NCBI GenBank assembly: GCA_029339505.1
Contig: JAQISU010000163.1
Span: 4,895,001 to 4,959,000 of the forward strand
DNA: 64,000 bases
Direction: 5' to 3'
Source of the DNA: Unio delphinus
Taxonomy: Eukaryota; Mollusca; Bivalvia; Unionida; Unionidae
Numbering within the stretch: the stretch's first letter is position 1; each line of letters begins with the position of its first letter. The translations under genes and the position numbers were made by a program. Under the pieces are notes generated by a model. It saw nothing but the letters and a program-made list of their open reading frames with translations. It had not been told where the DNA came from and ran no database searches. Of this stretch, positions 1 through 7,611 are shown in pieces.

Positions 1-409
1 TCACGTCAGTGTTTTTGTGACGCCCACGGGAAAAGATCCTAGCAGGATTTTTTTGTTTATCTAACATTATATCGTCGTATACGACTAAATTGTTAATATC
101 TCCATCAATATCATCAATGCTCGGTGCTTCATCGATATCGGTTATAAACTCAATAATACCCTCTCCGGATTTTTCTACCGCGCTGTCGTTAAAATCTTTT
201 AGCACTTCATAACATCGTTGATCATCTACGCTAGGGGCAATTAAATACAACTTATCCCACTTCATCCATCTCATTATTAAATTGAGTAACAATTGCGTTT
301 TACCGGATCCAGATGGCCCGATTATAATCATCCGGATAGAGTTTGGTAGCGCTGCATGATGCTTAACTGGTTCTCTTGTTTTAGTCGCTGAAAAATCAAT
401 TATATCCAT
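1..409 (-). CDS. Genome-packaging ATPase (A32/FtsK-HerA type), partial
   Basis: This reading frame runs off the left window edge; 136 codons from an ATG at 407-409 are visible. Around residue 31 there is a Walker A loop, GPSGSGKT, after a hydrophobic strand. A Walker B-like strand NLVVYDDI follows near residue 113, and then FSRGRHKN. This arrangement is typical of the FtsK/HerA-superfamily ATPases that pump DNA into capsids in Polintons, adintoviruses and large DNA viruses. The C-terminal part is missing only because of the window edge. The gene diverges from the zinc-ribbon gene, whose ATG is 17 bp away, so both promoters must share or overlap this short spacer. Family assignment is firm; packaging function is inferred from the family. 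Confidence 0.9.
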   Translation of the reverse strand, partial: MDIIDFSATKTREPVKHHAALPNSIRMIIIGPSGSGKTQLLLNLIMRWMKWDKLYLIAPSVDDQRCYEVLKDFNDSAVEKSGEGIIEFITDIDEAPSIDDIDGDINNLVVYDDIMLDKQKNPARIFSRGRHKNTDV

Positions 410-426
410 ATTTCTATACATAAATT

Positions 427-750
427 ATGGATCTATATTGTGTGAAGTGTAAAACGCGTACTGGCACAGATGACTTGACGACGATTACAACTAAAAATAA
501 CGGATCAGCGCTTTCTGGTAAATGCGTGCAATGTGGTACAAAGAAATTTAGATTTGTGTCTATGAGATCTGATTTAAAAAAAAACGAGGAGGTGATATCG
601 CAGCCAAATTGGCAAAGCTCCCTGGAACCCCATGGGCAAAGTACCCCGGAGAAAAGCACCTTCCAGGATATAGCTACTGTGGACCGGGAACCAGACTTGA
701 TATCAGACTCAATAATCAAAATCAACCCAACCCCGGTGAAGAACCAATAA
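427..750 (+). CDS. Zinc-ribbon protein (DUF5679-like), probable N-terminal part of the PLA2 gene
   Basis: The first 50 residues form a zinc ribbon, with CVKC near the start and CVQCGTKK near residue 36. They resemble the small DUF5679 ribbon I associate with Polintons and giant viruses. After about residue 55 the frame reads through DNA that encodes the phospholipase domain in another frame, so residues 60-107 are probably out-of-frame translation. A run of nine A at 576-584 sits at the point where homology should pass from one frame to the other. The most likely reading is a single ancestral gene, zinc ribbon plus PLA2, interrupted by a one-frame shift. Two separate overlapping genes remain possible. 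Confidence 0.7.
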   Translation: MDLYCVKCKTRTGTDDLTTITTKNNGSALSGKCVQCGTKKFRFVSMRSDLKKNEEVISQPNWQSSLEPHGQSTPEKSTFQDIATVDREPDLISDSIIKINPTPVKNQ

Positions 751-947
751 ACGCCATTGATAAGGCCTGTCACCTTCATGATGTTGCTTATAAAAGCAGC
801 AATCTGCAACACAGGCATCTCGCGGATGTGAAATTAATTCATGCGTTAAATGCTATTCCTGATAAATCCTCCAAAGAAAAACTGGCTTCCTTTTTGATAA
901 AATCGGCTATGAAAAGCAAATTGATGTTAGGTGCCGGTAATTCATAA
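609..947 (+). CDS. Parvovirus-type phospholipase A2 domain protein
   Basis: The protein carries YCGPGT (a calcium-loop-like motif) near residue 23, then CHLHDVAY with the His-Asp catalytic dyad near residues 55-58, and a downstream Asp-containing helix (HRHLADVKL). This is the secreted-PLA2-like fold known from parvovirus VP1 unique regions and found in some Polintons and adintoviruses. In parvoviruses this domain breaches the endosomal membrane; whether it acts so here is inference. The C-terminus ends with MLGAG, which fits the adenovirus-protease cleavage consensus. The listed start is an internal Met; the true start may lie in the upstream zinc-ribbon gene. It precedes the integrase, which begins 2 bp after its stop codon. 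Confidence 0.8.
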   Translation: MAKLPGTPWAKYPGEKHLPGYSYCGPGTRLDIRLNNQNQPNPGEEPINAIDKACHLHDVAYKSSNLQHRHLADVKLIHALNAIPDKSSKEKLASFLIKSAMKSKLMLGAGNS

Positions 948-948
948 T

Positions 949-1893
949 ATGGAATCAATTTATTATTCCCCAAGAGGATACTGGAGGGGTAAATCAGCAG
1001 TCCATAAACTAGCTAGTGCTGCAAAAGTGAAAAAAACCACTGCGGCTAATTGGTTATCCAAACAGGCACTATGGCAAATTTATCTACCACCGCCTAAACA
1101 AATTCAATTCTCGCATTTTGATGTGACAGTTCCTAATGAAGTTCATCAGGCTGATATATTATTTCTGCCACATGATCGTGGTTACAAATACGCGCTAACC
1201 GTAGTTGATATTGCAAGTCGATACAAAGAAGCAGAACCGTTAAAAACAAAATCAGCCACTGAAGTCGCTTCTGCATTTGAGAGGATTTATCGACGAGGTC
1301 CTCTGCACTGGCCAAATCTATTGCAGGTTGATCCTGGCGAGGAATTTCAGGGTGCAGTGTTATCTACAATGAAACATCATAATGTCACCATACGACGAGG
1401 GCATACTGCGCTACATCGCGATCAGGCCATCGTAGAACGATTTAATCGGAAGATTGCTGAGCGGTTATTTGGATATCAATACGCAAAAGAATTCATCCAA
1501 GAAAAAAGATCCCGTGAATGGGTTAAAAGATTACCATCTGTGATTACTGCACTGAATAACGAGATTACTAGAACAATCAACATGAAACCTAGCAACGCTA
1601 TTAAAAAGAAGTCTATACCCGTACAACCACAAAAAGATTTCAAAGAACCAATTCTTGGTAGTAATGTCACTGTTAGGTACTTATACGAACCAGGAGAGCT
1701 TGAGGGTGGCAGAAAAAGGGCTACTGATCCTATTTGGAGTGTTACTGCACACAAGATATCTAGTATAACACGATCAACTGGTAGACCTCCAGTCTATAAA
1801 CTGGATTCAACTGCCCCTCAACGAGGATTTACTCGACAACAACTACAGGTAATTCCCGAGGATACTCAATTGCCACCGCATGGTCTTAACTAG
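949..1893 (+). CDS. Polinton integrase (retroviral DDE type)
   Basis: The integrase is 314 residues long from the ATG at 949. An upstream in-frame ATG at 931 would overlap the PLA2 gene. The N-terminal region (1-50) has the YYSPRG...NWLSKQ pattern usual in Polinton integrases. The catalytic core shows D69 (HQADILF), D128 (LQVDPGEEF) and E163 (AIVERFNRK), all three acidic residues intact. The C-terminal 90 residues look like an SH3/chromo-type DNA-binding tail ending in RGFTRQQLQVI. It inserts the element's ends into host DNA and generates the target duplication. The frame is uninterrupted, unlike several neighbours. Function is confident by family. Confidence 0.94.
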   Translation: MESIYYSPRGYWRGKSAVHKLASAAKVKKTTAANWLSKQALWQIYLPPPKQIQFSHFDVTVPNEVHQADILFLPHDRGYKYALTVVDIASRYKEAEPLKTKSATEVASAFERIYRRGPLHWPNLLQVDPGEEFQGAVLSTMKHHNVTIRRGHTALHRDQAIVERFNRKIAERLFGYQYAKEFIQEKRSREWVKRLPSVITALNNEITRTINMKPSNAIKKKSIPVQPQKDFKEPILGSNVTVRYLYEPGELEGGRKRATDPIWSVTAHKISSITRSTGRPPVYKLDSTAPQRGFTRQQLQVIPEDTQLPPHGLN

Positions 1894-2070
1894 CGCCGTT
1901 GCGTCTATTGCACTCAAGACAAGTCAACATCACATTATTTCTGACATGACCGAGACTGTTATTTTTTCTGTCTACGGTAAATTGGCGAGGATCTTTATCC
2001 GAATACTGCCAACGCATTATACAATTGCAACTCGCGCAGTGATTATTCTGTTGTTGCTTCAAAGTGATTA
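1894..2070. other. Spacer between convergent integrase and helicase genes
   Basis: This short spacer separates the 3' ends of convergent genes. I see no convincing gene, only chance reading frames. Confidence 0.5.
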
Positions 2071-3627
2071 TTAATTCAGCATCAATATCAAATTCTCGTT
2101 GTTTTTTTTGTCCTGTTGTTTGTAACCGGAGAGTTTTTTATCAATAATTTTAACATCAATATCATCCATTGTTGTGTCATTATCATCGAAAACAACTCTT
2201 CGAAGTTGATTTATTTTTCGTACTGTGGATACTGCGAGATAGACTAAATTCGACCATTCGATGTGATTATCCACCATCCAAACAATTGTATCCGATATAG
2301 TCAATCCCTGTGAAGAGTGTATTGTTGCTGCGTATCCTAGCGTCCACGGGGATTTATTAGCACGCAATGCATTTTCGACGACGCTGATATCAACCAGCAC
2401 AATATCATTTAATACGAGAATTTGTTTTTCACTCTGTCCTGGAATATCAACTTCAATGTTCTGTTTTCGTGTATCCGATGGCCTATAACAAAGGGGTACT
2501 GGAAGCGTTGCAAATTTTTCTTTATGCAATTCAAATAACTTCATCTGAAGTGTGTCCCTGACTATTTTTCTACTTGCAATTATCAAATCATTTGGTCTCC
2601 ATTTTTCCCAGAAATCATTCATTGGAGTTTCTGAAATCACTTCACGCGCTATTTCGCATTGGATTCTATCCGGTTGTAATCTAATTAGCGCTTTGAATTC
2701 TCGTAATCGTTCATCAATTGATCTATAATCAGTGGTAATTTCTTCATAATAGTCTACAAAACCCCTTAGCCATTCATGTGGAGATGCACCGACAAATGGT
2801 GGTGGTTGGCCGTGATCACCGCACATGACGACTTTTGTGTTTTTGTTTAACAACCACTCGAGAAATGTTTGTAATACATCTAATGACACTGTGCATATTT
2901 CATCCCAAATTATGATTTCAGGAATGAATTTATCACCCATACGCTCAGGAGTCCATTTGTCACCCTTCCATCGAAAGAAACTATGGTAAGTACAGGCATT
3001 TACCCCTCGCTGTATCATCTCTCTGGCGAGTCTGTGAGTCGGTGTTAACACAATCATGGTTGACCGACGAAATAATTCAATTGCACGAGTTGTCTTTCCT
3101 GACCCACCACAACCGTTTAAATAAACTGTCTTATATCTACATACTGGATCAGATACCGGTGGTGCATTAGAAAATTCTGATTGAATTTCAATACGGTTAC
3201 AACAAAGATATTTATCATCCATGGCAACGTCTGCGGATTCACAATACTCATGTAGCATCTCCTTTTTAAATCGCCAACGCCCCCAATTTTCTTCGGGATC
3301 TGTGAATGCCGCTACAGCTGATTTGTACTTATTGTGTATATACATCGAATCAGTGGCCACTCTAACCGCGGTATTAGGAAATCTATTTATCATCGAAAAT
3401 AGATTAATAGAAGCATAGGCTAGCATTGAACTTCTCAAATGTGTATACTGGGAATTATATCCATCACAGTAGGTAACAACCGTACCCATTTTCTCACCAT
3501 TGGATAGAAAAGCATCCTTACGGGATACAAGTTTTCCCTGTTTCATTAAATCCGTTACAATAAAATCGTATTCAGCGATATCAATGATCAACCGCGAAGA
3601 ATATTTTTGCATTGTCGTATCGTCCAC
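2071..3627 (-). CDS. PolB C-terminal part fused to a superfamily 1 helicase
   Basis: Residues 1-100 continue a family B DNA polymerase and contain motif C, ATDSMY (catalytic Asp93). After a linker, residues 165-480 are a complete SF1 helicase: Walker A GCGGSGKT (172-179), THRLAREM motif Ia, YHSFF motif, Walker B IIIWDE (238-243), motif III GDHGQPPPF (270-278), and C-terminal motifs GYAATIHSSQG (431-441) and YLAVSTVR (463-470). It looks closest to Pif1/RecD-like helicases. The listed start is a GTG created by the frame offset, not a natural start; this is the downstream half of the gene at 3581-5386. The helicase presumably unwinds DNA ahead of the polymerase during element replication. Confidence 0.88.
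   Translation of the reverse strand: MDDTTMQKYSSRLIIDIAEYDFIVTDLMKQGKLVSRKDAFLSNGEKMGTVVTYCDGYNSQYTHLRSSMLAYASINLFSMINRFPNTAVRVATDSMYIHNKYKSAVAAFTDPEENWGRWRFKKEMLHEYCESADVAMDDKYLCCNRIEIQSEFSNAPPVSDPVCRYKTVYLNGCGGSGKTTRAIELFRRSTMIVLTPTHRLAREMIQRGVNACTYHSFFRWKGDKWTPERMGDKFIPEIIIWDEICTVSLDVLQTFLEWLLNKNTKVVMCGDHGQPPPFVGASPHEWLRGFVDYYEEITTDYRSIDERLREFKALIRLQPDRIQCEIAREVISETPMNDFWEKWRPNDLIIASRKIVRDTLQMKLFELHKEKFATLPVPLCYRPSDTRKQNIEVDIPGQSEKQILVLNDIVLVDISVVENALRANKSPWTLGYAATIHSSQGLTISDTIVWMVDNHIEWSNLVYLAVSTVRKINQLRRVVFDDNDTTMDDIDVKIIDKKLSGYKQQDKKNNENLILMLN
3581..3627 (-). other. Frame break inside the PolB-helicase gene
   Basis: The polymerase reading moves from the frame ending at 3581 to the one covering 2071-3627 within this overlap. 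Both frames are open across it. The only homopolymer there is the five-base run at 3604-3608. An indel, an assembly error or recoding are all possible; I saw no classical slippery heptamer. Confidence 0.7.
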
Positions 3628-5386
3628 CCTGGGTAAATTTACCGATTATTCTTCGTCCAAAATCTTTTGCTTGTTCTTTTTTAATTTCAAATAACTTCTT
3701 AGACCGATTCATGATTTGTTCTTCATTGAAATCAGGGAATTGTTTTCGCTGTTCGCTGATTATTCTATCTAGATCGGGTTGTGGTAGCCAAACTTCTTTC
3801 TGAGCTCGATAGCATATAATAGCCTCGGAAACAATCAACGATATTAGCATACCACAATCAATCATATATCTCAATAGCACTATTGGCATCCAGGCCTTTT
3901 CAGATAGGTGTCTACCGAGCCAAACATAACTACACGGATGTAATCCTGACGCTAATTCAAATGATATCACACGAGCGAATCCGGTTAAATCAAAATCAGG
4001 CAATGGTCCATTAATCGCAACACGGGTCATTTCATGCGTGGGGTGTCCAAATCGTTTGAAGTACTCAGCACATTCCCCATACCCGAGAAAACTTCCGGGA
4101 TAACACGCGGATATATCAATCGAAATCATACCATCACGTGAGTATTTCGTATTCCACAGTCCTCCATGACCAAATTCGACGCAACTCAATTTAACATCCT
4201 CGAGAAAATCACTTCGTGTTGGACGCCATGAGTTTTTTTCTCTTGCGAAGTGAGCTACCACTGATGGAATAGTAAAACTATCCGTGAGTAGTTTTTCATG
4301 GAAACTCTCCGGTGAAAAATCACTAGCGATTTTTCTCATTCTGTTATCTAATTCTTCAACGCGATATAATTCACCATTTGGTCTTACAAATTGATCGAAT
4401 CCTATTTCGGGATCTTCATCACTTCTAAGTAACCACACTGACACAGGATCATCTTTACACAACGCATGAATAGCAGCGAATAATTTCTCTTCATAGAAAA
4501 CATCCCCGGAAAATTCCGGGGGGATATATTTCACGGTTCGTTCTCGTGGAAATACTGTTACCGCAGGTGTCCACGCGTGTTTGTTATGATCAATAATCTG
4601 TATTGGAGCTCCTCGCGATTGATATTTCGGTTCGTATAAAACCTCTCCGGTTATTGTTGTTACTGATATTGGGAATTTTAATGATGCTTCTAATTTAGCT
4701 ATATCAGAAATCTTTGCACCATGCTGTTTCACTGTCAGTTCCAATTCGGTTATTCTCCTACGTCGCAGATCAGTTAGTTTATTTCCTCGGGATGCATTTG
4801 TGAAGTGTTCCATTACCCGTGTTGCCACGCAATTCAGTGAACTAGAATATTTCATAGGAGCTAGTTTTGCGATATCGGGTTTATCATTTAACGGATATAT
4901 CCCATAAACCATTGCTGTTACGGGATAAGATCTTTCGTAGTATGGTTTGTCAATGCCGGTTAGAATTCCTGGTTTGGAATCTCTACTCACAATGACAGCT
5001 TTTTTATTCTTGAGAATTGGTTCAAATTTATCCCTAATAATCCATTTGCCATCGACTTCAATAATGAATTTTATTCGAAAAAAATACCTTTTTTCCCCAA
5101 CACGTGAAATTATCACTGCTGCTTTTTCATCAGTCATGGTAGCATCAACAACACCATCAATTCGAAATGTTGACCAACAATAAGATGCTCCATCACGCTT
5201 GAATTCATTAAAACAGTCTCTGATTTTACTAATCATGGCTTTATCAAGAATTGTATTCTTTGGTGTATTAGAAACTATATCGAGATTGAATCGAGCATCT
5301 TTCCAGGGTAATCTCTTGGACGTTTTTTTTGGTTTATCGAGATTAAATTTAGGATTAATTTTTAATAATCTCTTAAACTCTTTCAT
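3581..5386 (-). CDS. Protein-primed DNA polymerase B, exonuclease/palm part
   Basis: This 601-residue frame holds the upstream part of a Polinton-type family B polymerase. Motif A appears as SIDISACYPG near residue 421, and a motif-B-like segment IIGKFTQGG near residue 580. Motif C is in the next frame (2071-3627). The two frames overlap over 3581-3627, and a five-base T run on the + strand (3604-3608) sits where homology switches. The polymerase copies the linear element using a terminal protein as primer (family knowledge). The Met at 5386 lies inside the last of several Lys-rich repeats; the real N-terminus may start near 5951. One frame disruption lies on each side, so this copy probably makes no full-length enzyme unless frames are recoded. 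Confidence 0.88.
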   Translation of the reverse strand: MKEFKRLLKINPKFNLDKPKKTSKRLPWKDARFNLDIVSNTPKNTILDKAMISKIRDCFNEFKRDGASYCWSTFRIDGVVDATMTDEKAAVIISRVGEKRYFFRIKFIIEVDGKWIIRDKFEPILKNKKAVIVSRDSKPGILTGIDKPYYERSYPVTAMVYGIYPLNDKPDIAKLAPMKYSSSLNCVATRVMEHFTNASRGNKLTDLRRRRITELELTVKQHGAKISDIAKLEASLKFPISVTTITGEVLYEPKYQSRGAPIQIIDHNKHAWTPAVTVFPRERTVKYIPPEFSGDVFYEEKLFAAIHALCKDDPVSVWLLRSDEDPEIGFDQFVRPNGELYRVEELDNRMRKIASDFSPESFHEKLLTDSFTIPSVVAHFAREKNSWRPTRSDFLEDVKLSCVEFGHGGLWNTKYSRDGMISIDISACYPGSFLGYGECAEYFKRFGHPTHEMTRVAINGPLPDFDLTGFARVISFELASGLHPCSYVWLGRHLSEKAWMPIVLLRYMIDCGMLISLIVSEAIICYRAQKEVWLPQPDLDRIISEQRKQFPDFNEEQIMNRSKKLFEIKKEQAKDFGRRIIGKFTQGGRYDNAKIFFAVDH

Positions 5387-5925
5387 GTTTCCGTCTATTA
5401 AACGTTTTTTTTGGTTTATCGAGATTAAATTAAGGATTAATTTTGTTACGTTTTTTTGGTTTATCGAGATTAAATTTAGGATTAATTTTTAATAATCTCT
5501 TAAACTCTTTCATGTTTCCGTCTCTTGGACGTTTTTTGGGTTTATCGAGATTAAATTTAGGATTAATTTTTAATAATCTCTTAAACTCTTTCATGTTTCC
5601 GTCTCTTGGACGTTTGAGATTAATTTTAGGATTAATTTTGTTACGTTTTTTGGGTTTATCGAGATTAAATTTAGGATTAATTTTTAATAATCTCTTAAAC
5701 TCTTTCATGTTTCCGTCTCTTGGACGTTTGAGATTAATTTTTAATAATCTCTTGTTACGTTTTTGGGGTTTATCGAGATTAAATTTAGGATTAATCTTCA
5801 ATAATCTCTTAAGCTCTTTCATGTTTCCGTCTATTGGACGTTTTTTGGGTTTATCGAGATTAAATTTAGGATTAATTTTCAATAATCTTTTAAACTCCTT
5901 ATCAGCATTGAATTCAGCATTTTTC
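5340..5925. repeat. Coding tandem repeat, about 6 copies of an ~81-bp unit with shorter variants
   Basis: The + strand repeats GGTTTATCGAGATTAAATTT, AGGATTAATTTTTAATAATC and CTTTCATGTTTCCGTCT at spacings of roughly 80-115 bp. Most length changes keep the - strand reading open, but T runs of 6, 7 and 8 occur at equivalent positions (for example 5405-5412 and 5451-5457). Smaller internal duplications (AGATTAATTTT blocks) lengthen two copies. Confidence 0.9.
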
Positions 5926-5951
5926 GAAGGCGTTCTCCTTAATTCCCTCAT
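5430..5951 (-). CDS. Lys/Asn-rich repeat N-terminus, probably of the PolB gene
   Basis: The 173-residue frame begins MRELRRTPSKNAEFNAD and then repeats a unit of about 27 residues built on FKRLLKINPKFNLDKPKKR followed by DGNMKE. The last copy lies in the polymerase frame starting at 5386, so I read this as the polymerase N-terminal extension that has expanded by tandem duplication. A run of eight T (5405-5412, + strand) breaks the frame between the two parts. Units are highly basic, with no obvious domain fold. A separate small gene, or an untranslated leader with many AUGs, are alternatives. The divergent zinc-finger gene starts only about 25-45 bp away. Confidence 0.6.
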   Translation of the reverse strand: MRELRRTPSKNAEFNADKEFKRLLKINPKFNLDKPKKRPIDGNMKELKRLLKINPKFNLDKPQKRNKRLLKINLKRPRDGNMKEFKRLLKINPKFNLDKPKKRNKINPKINLKRPRDGNMKEFKRLLKINPKFNLDKPKKRPRDGNMKEFKRLLKINPKFNLDKPKKRNKINP

Positions 5952-5993
5952 GCTATAATTAAAACAAGCATTTAAATGAAGAATTTATATATA

Positions 5994-6344
5994 ATGAATC
6001 ACTGCAAGTGGCTTATGATTGGATCAGTAACCCCGTGTAACAAATCATGCAGAAATGAGTTTTGTGGGTATCATATGCAAAGCTTTCGACGTGGAAGCCT
6101 TGGCCCGTTACCCTGCATACGATGTGGGGTTGGGGTTAGGGGAAAATCTCAGTTGTGTTTGAATTGCGGTGGAAAGCGATACAGGGAGTTGAAGCGTTAT
6201 TATGATAAAAGAATAAAAAATGGACAATCAATCAGAAATTATGACCCTGAAAAAGTCCCTGACACTGACAACGTCCCTGACAAAATCATAAGAACTCCTC
6301 AAGACTACATCGAAAGATTTATCATTAAACCAAACAATGAATAA
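5994..6344 (+). CDS. Cys-rich zinc-finger protein of Polinton type
   Basis: The protein is 116 residues from the ATG at 5994; an alternative in-frame ATG lies at 5976. It opens with HCKW, then CNKSCRNEFCGYH, CIRCG and CLNCG, which gives at least two zinc-binding clusters. A basic helix (KRYRELKRYYDKR) follows, and a tail rich in Pro, Asp and Val ends the protein. Similar short Cys-cluster proteins recur in metazoan Polintons and some large DNA viruses, but no function is established to my knowledge. DNA or RNA binding is a guess from the fingers. It is the first of a rightward gene series reaching 14,994. Confidence 0.7.
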   Translation: MNHCKWLMIGSVTPCNKSCRNEFCGYHMQSFRRGSLGPLPCIRCGVGVRGKSQLCLNCGGKRYRELKRYYDKRIKNGQSIRNYDPEKVPDTDNVPDKIIRTPQDYIERFIIKPNNE

Positions 6345-6370
6345 GACAAACAATATTATTATGTATACGA

Positions 6371-6865
6371 ATGAACCAAGAATTCAGACACCATTCCTTG
6401 ATTACAAATTATGAAGCATCCAGTGATGGTGTTGTAAGACACTGTAGACTGAAGAAATCAGTTGGTGCTGTGAATAATCAAGGGTACTTGATGTTTACTG
6501 TTGGGAAGAAAACTTATCTCAATCATCGTTTCGCATTTGAATGTTTTTATGGATTGATCGAGGATGATTCTGTCATTGATCACAAGGATTCTAATCCGAA
6601 AAACAATTCTTTATCAAATCTGCAGGCTGTTACTCAAAGTGAGAATACCAAACGAGGAAAGACTGGAAAATGCAAAACGGTTGGGAAGAGACCTGTGAAA
6701 TCTTTGAATACGATAACTAACGAAGAAAAAATATTTCAATCAATAACCAGCGCCGGTAGGCATTTCGATATTTGTTCACCCTCAGTACGATTTGTTGCAG
6801 AGGGGATTTATCGATCGGCTATTTCAAAAAGGACGGGACAAAAAGTTCAATTTAATTATGTCTAA
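6371..6865 (+). CDS. HNH homing-type endonuclease (HNH_3 plus NUMOD1-like)
   Basis: The 164-residue protein has a compact N-terminal NUMOD4-like strand region, then an HNH_3 core: NHRFAFECFYG (H52), VIDHKDSNPKNN (D70, H71, N79) and LQAVTQSENTKRG (N92). The C-terminal third (about 112-160) resembles a NUMOD1 DNA-binding helix module (SITSAGRHF...AISKRTGQK). Such enzymes nick or cut DNA and are common in phage and giant-virus genomes as selfish genes. It stands free between structural genes, not inside an intron that I can see. All core residues are present and the frame is open, so it may be active. The stop codon overlaps the next frame by one base. Confidence 0.87.
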   Translation: MNQEFRHHSLITNYEASSDGVVRHCRLKKSVGAVNNQGYLMFTVGKKTYLNHRFAFECFYGLIEDDSVIDHKDSNPKNNSLSNLQAVTQSENTKRGKTGKCKTVGKRPVKSLNTITNEEKIFQSITSAGRHFDICSPSVRFVAEGIYRSAISKRTGQKVQFNYV

Positions 6866-6909
6866 TGCGTCATATTTTTCATTTAGAAATATATCATTAT
6901 TATAGAATA

Positions 6910-7266
6910 ATGAATTCTGAAAACATGAATAGCATTTTATCCGAGATTTCAAAATTAAAAAGTTGGGATATTGAACTATCAGATGGGTTAAATCCTGATC
7001 AAATCATGTCTGATTTTCAGGATATAGAATACGGAGTTAGCACTAACAAGTATATGCTACCAAAGAAGTATGCGCTCATCAAGAGAATTCAGAATTCTAT
7101 TCGGGACTCTCTCGCATTTTCCAGTGACGTAAGTGTGTTCGCTCCGTTGTATACCATCGTAGAACGAATACGAAAAGAATTGGGGTACGAATACGAATTG
7201 AAAAAGGAGGTTAATTCTAGAATTAGAAATCTACGGGTATTAATTCAAGAAAATGAACAATTTTGA
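6910..7266 (+). CDS. Hypothetical protein of the Polinton
   Basis: I do not recognise this protein. The frame is open from 6865, but the ATG at 6910 is the likelier start because it follows an AT-rich leader (118 residues). The product is predicted largely helical, with a charged C-terminal half (IVERIRKELGYEYELKKEV) that could form a coiled coil. There is no signal peptide, membrane segment or catalytic motif. It lies between the HNH gene and a noncoding stretch full of repeats, so it could belong with the HNH gene or with the virion genes. Confidence 0.55.
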   Translation: MNSENMNSILSEISKLKSWDIELSDGLNPDQIMSDFQDIEYGVSTNKYMLPKKYALIKRIQNSIRDSLAFSSDVSVFAPLYTIVERIRKELGYEYELKKEVNSRIRNLRVLIQENEQF

Positions 7267-7608
7267 TTGACCGACCATTTATCATTATTTGATTGACCGA
7301 CCATTTATCATTATTTGATTGTGACCGTCCCTCATAGAGATTTTCATTTTTTTTAGCATTTTTTGATTGACAATGTCAAAAACAGTGAAAATATTTCACA
7401 CTGAATAAAAATTGATGGACGGTTCAGATTGATCAAAATAGAATGAGGGAAGTGTGGTATTAATTATTTTATATACAATTTCCACACTTCCCTCAAACCT
7501 GATAGGATGAAATAACACTTCCACGATGATGTTAGGTCGGGTTCGGGAAAATTGTTTCACAATTGAAAAATTGTTTTGCAATTGAAAAATTGTTTCTGAT
7601 TTCAAATA
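7267..7608. promoter_or_regulatory. Repeat- and hairpin-rich intergenic region
   Basis: The region begins with two exact 26-bp direct repeats (7265-7290 and 7291-7316; GATTGACCGACC core) and a partial third. A 6-bp stem with a 3-base loop (GTGAAA/TTTCAC, near 7384-7398) follows. A perfect 14-bp inverted repeat has arms 7444-7457 and 7482-7495 (TGAGGGAAGTGTGG) and a 24-base loop. Near 7545-7600 the block AATTGAAAAATTGTTT recurs three times in degenerate form just ahead of the next ATG. The layout would suit a promoter cluster, a transcription end or a replication signal; the sequence does not decide. Confidence 0.55.
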
Positions 7609-7611
7609 ATG
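7579..7611 (+). promoter_or_regulatory. 33-nt upstream box, copy 1
   Basis: This block (CAATTGAAAAATTGTTTCTG then ATTTCAAATA) ends exactly on the ATG of the 7609 gene. It is identical, base for base, to 8509-8541, which ends on the next ATG. I infer a shared promoter or initiator. Confidence 0.65.

Noticed and set aside
3605..3627. Start codon for the helicase-containing frame
   Set aside because: The first codon is GTG, and the protein starts in the middle of a polymerase domain, so it is a continuation of the upstream frame.
5443..5958. 171-residue + strand frame over the repeat
   Set aside because: It is the antisense of the Lys-rich repeat; the - strand frame joins a real polymerase gene.
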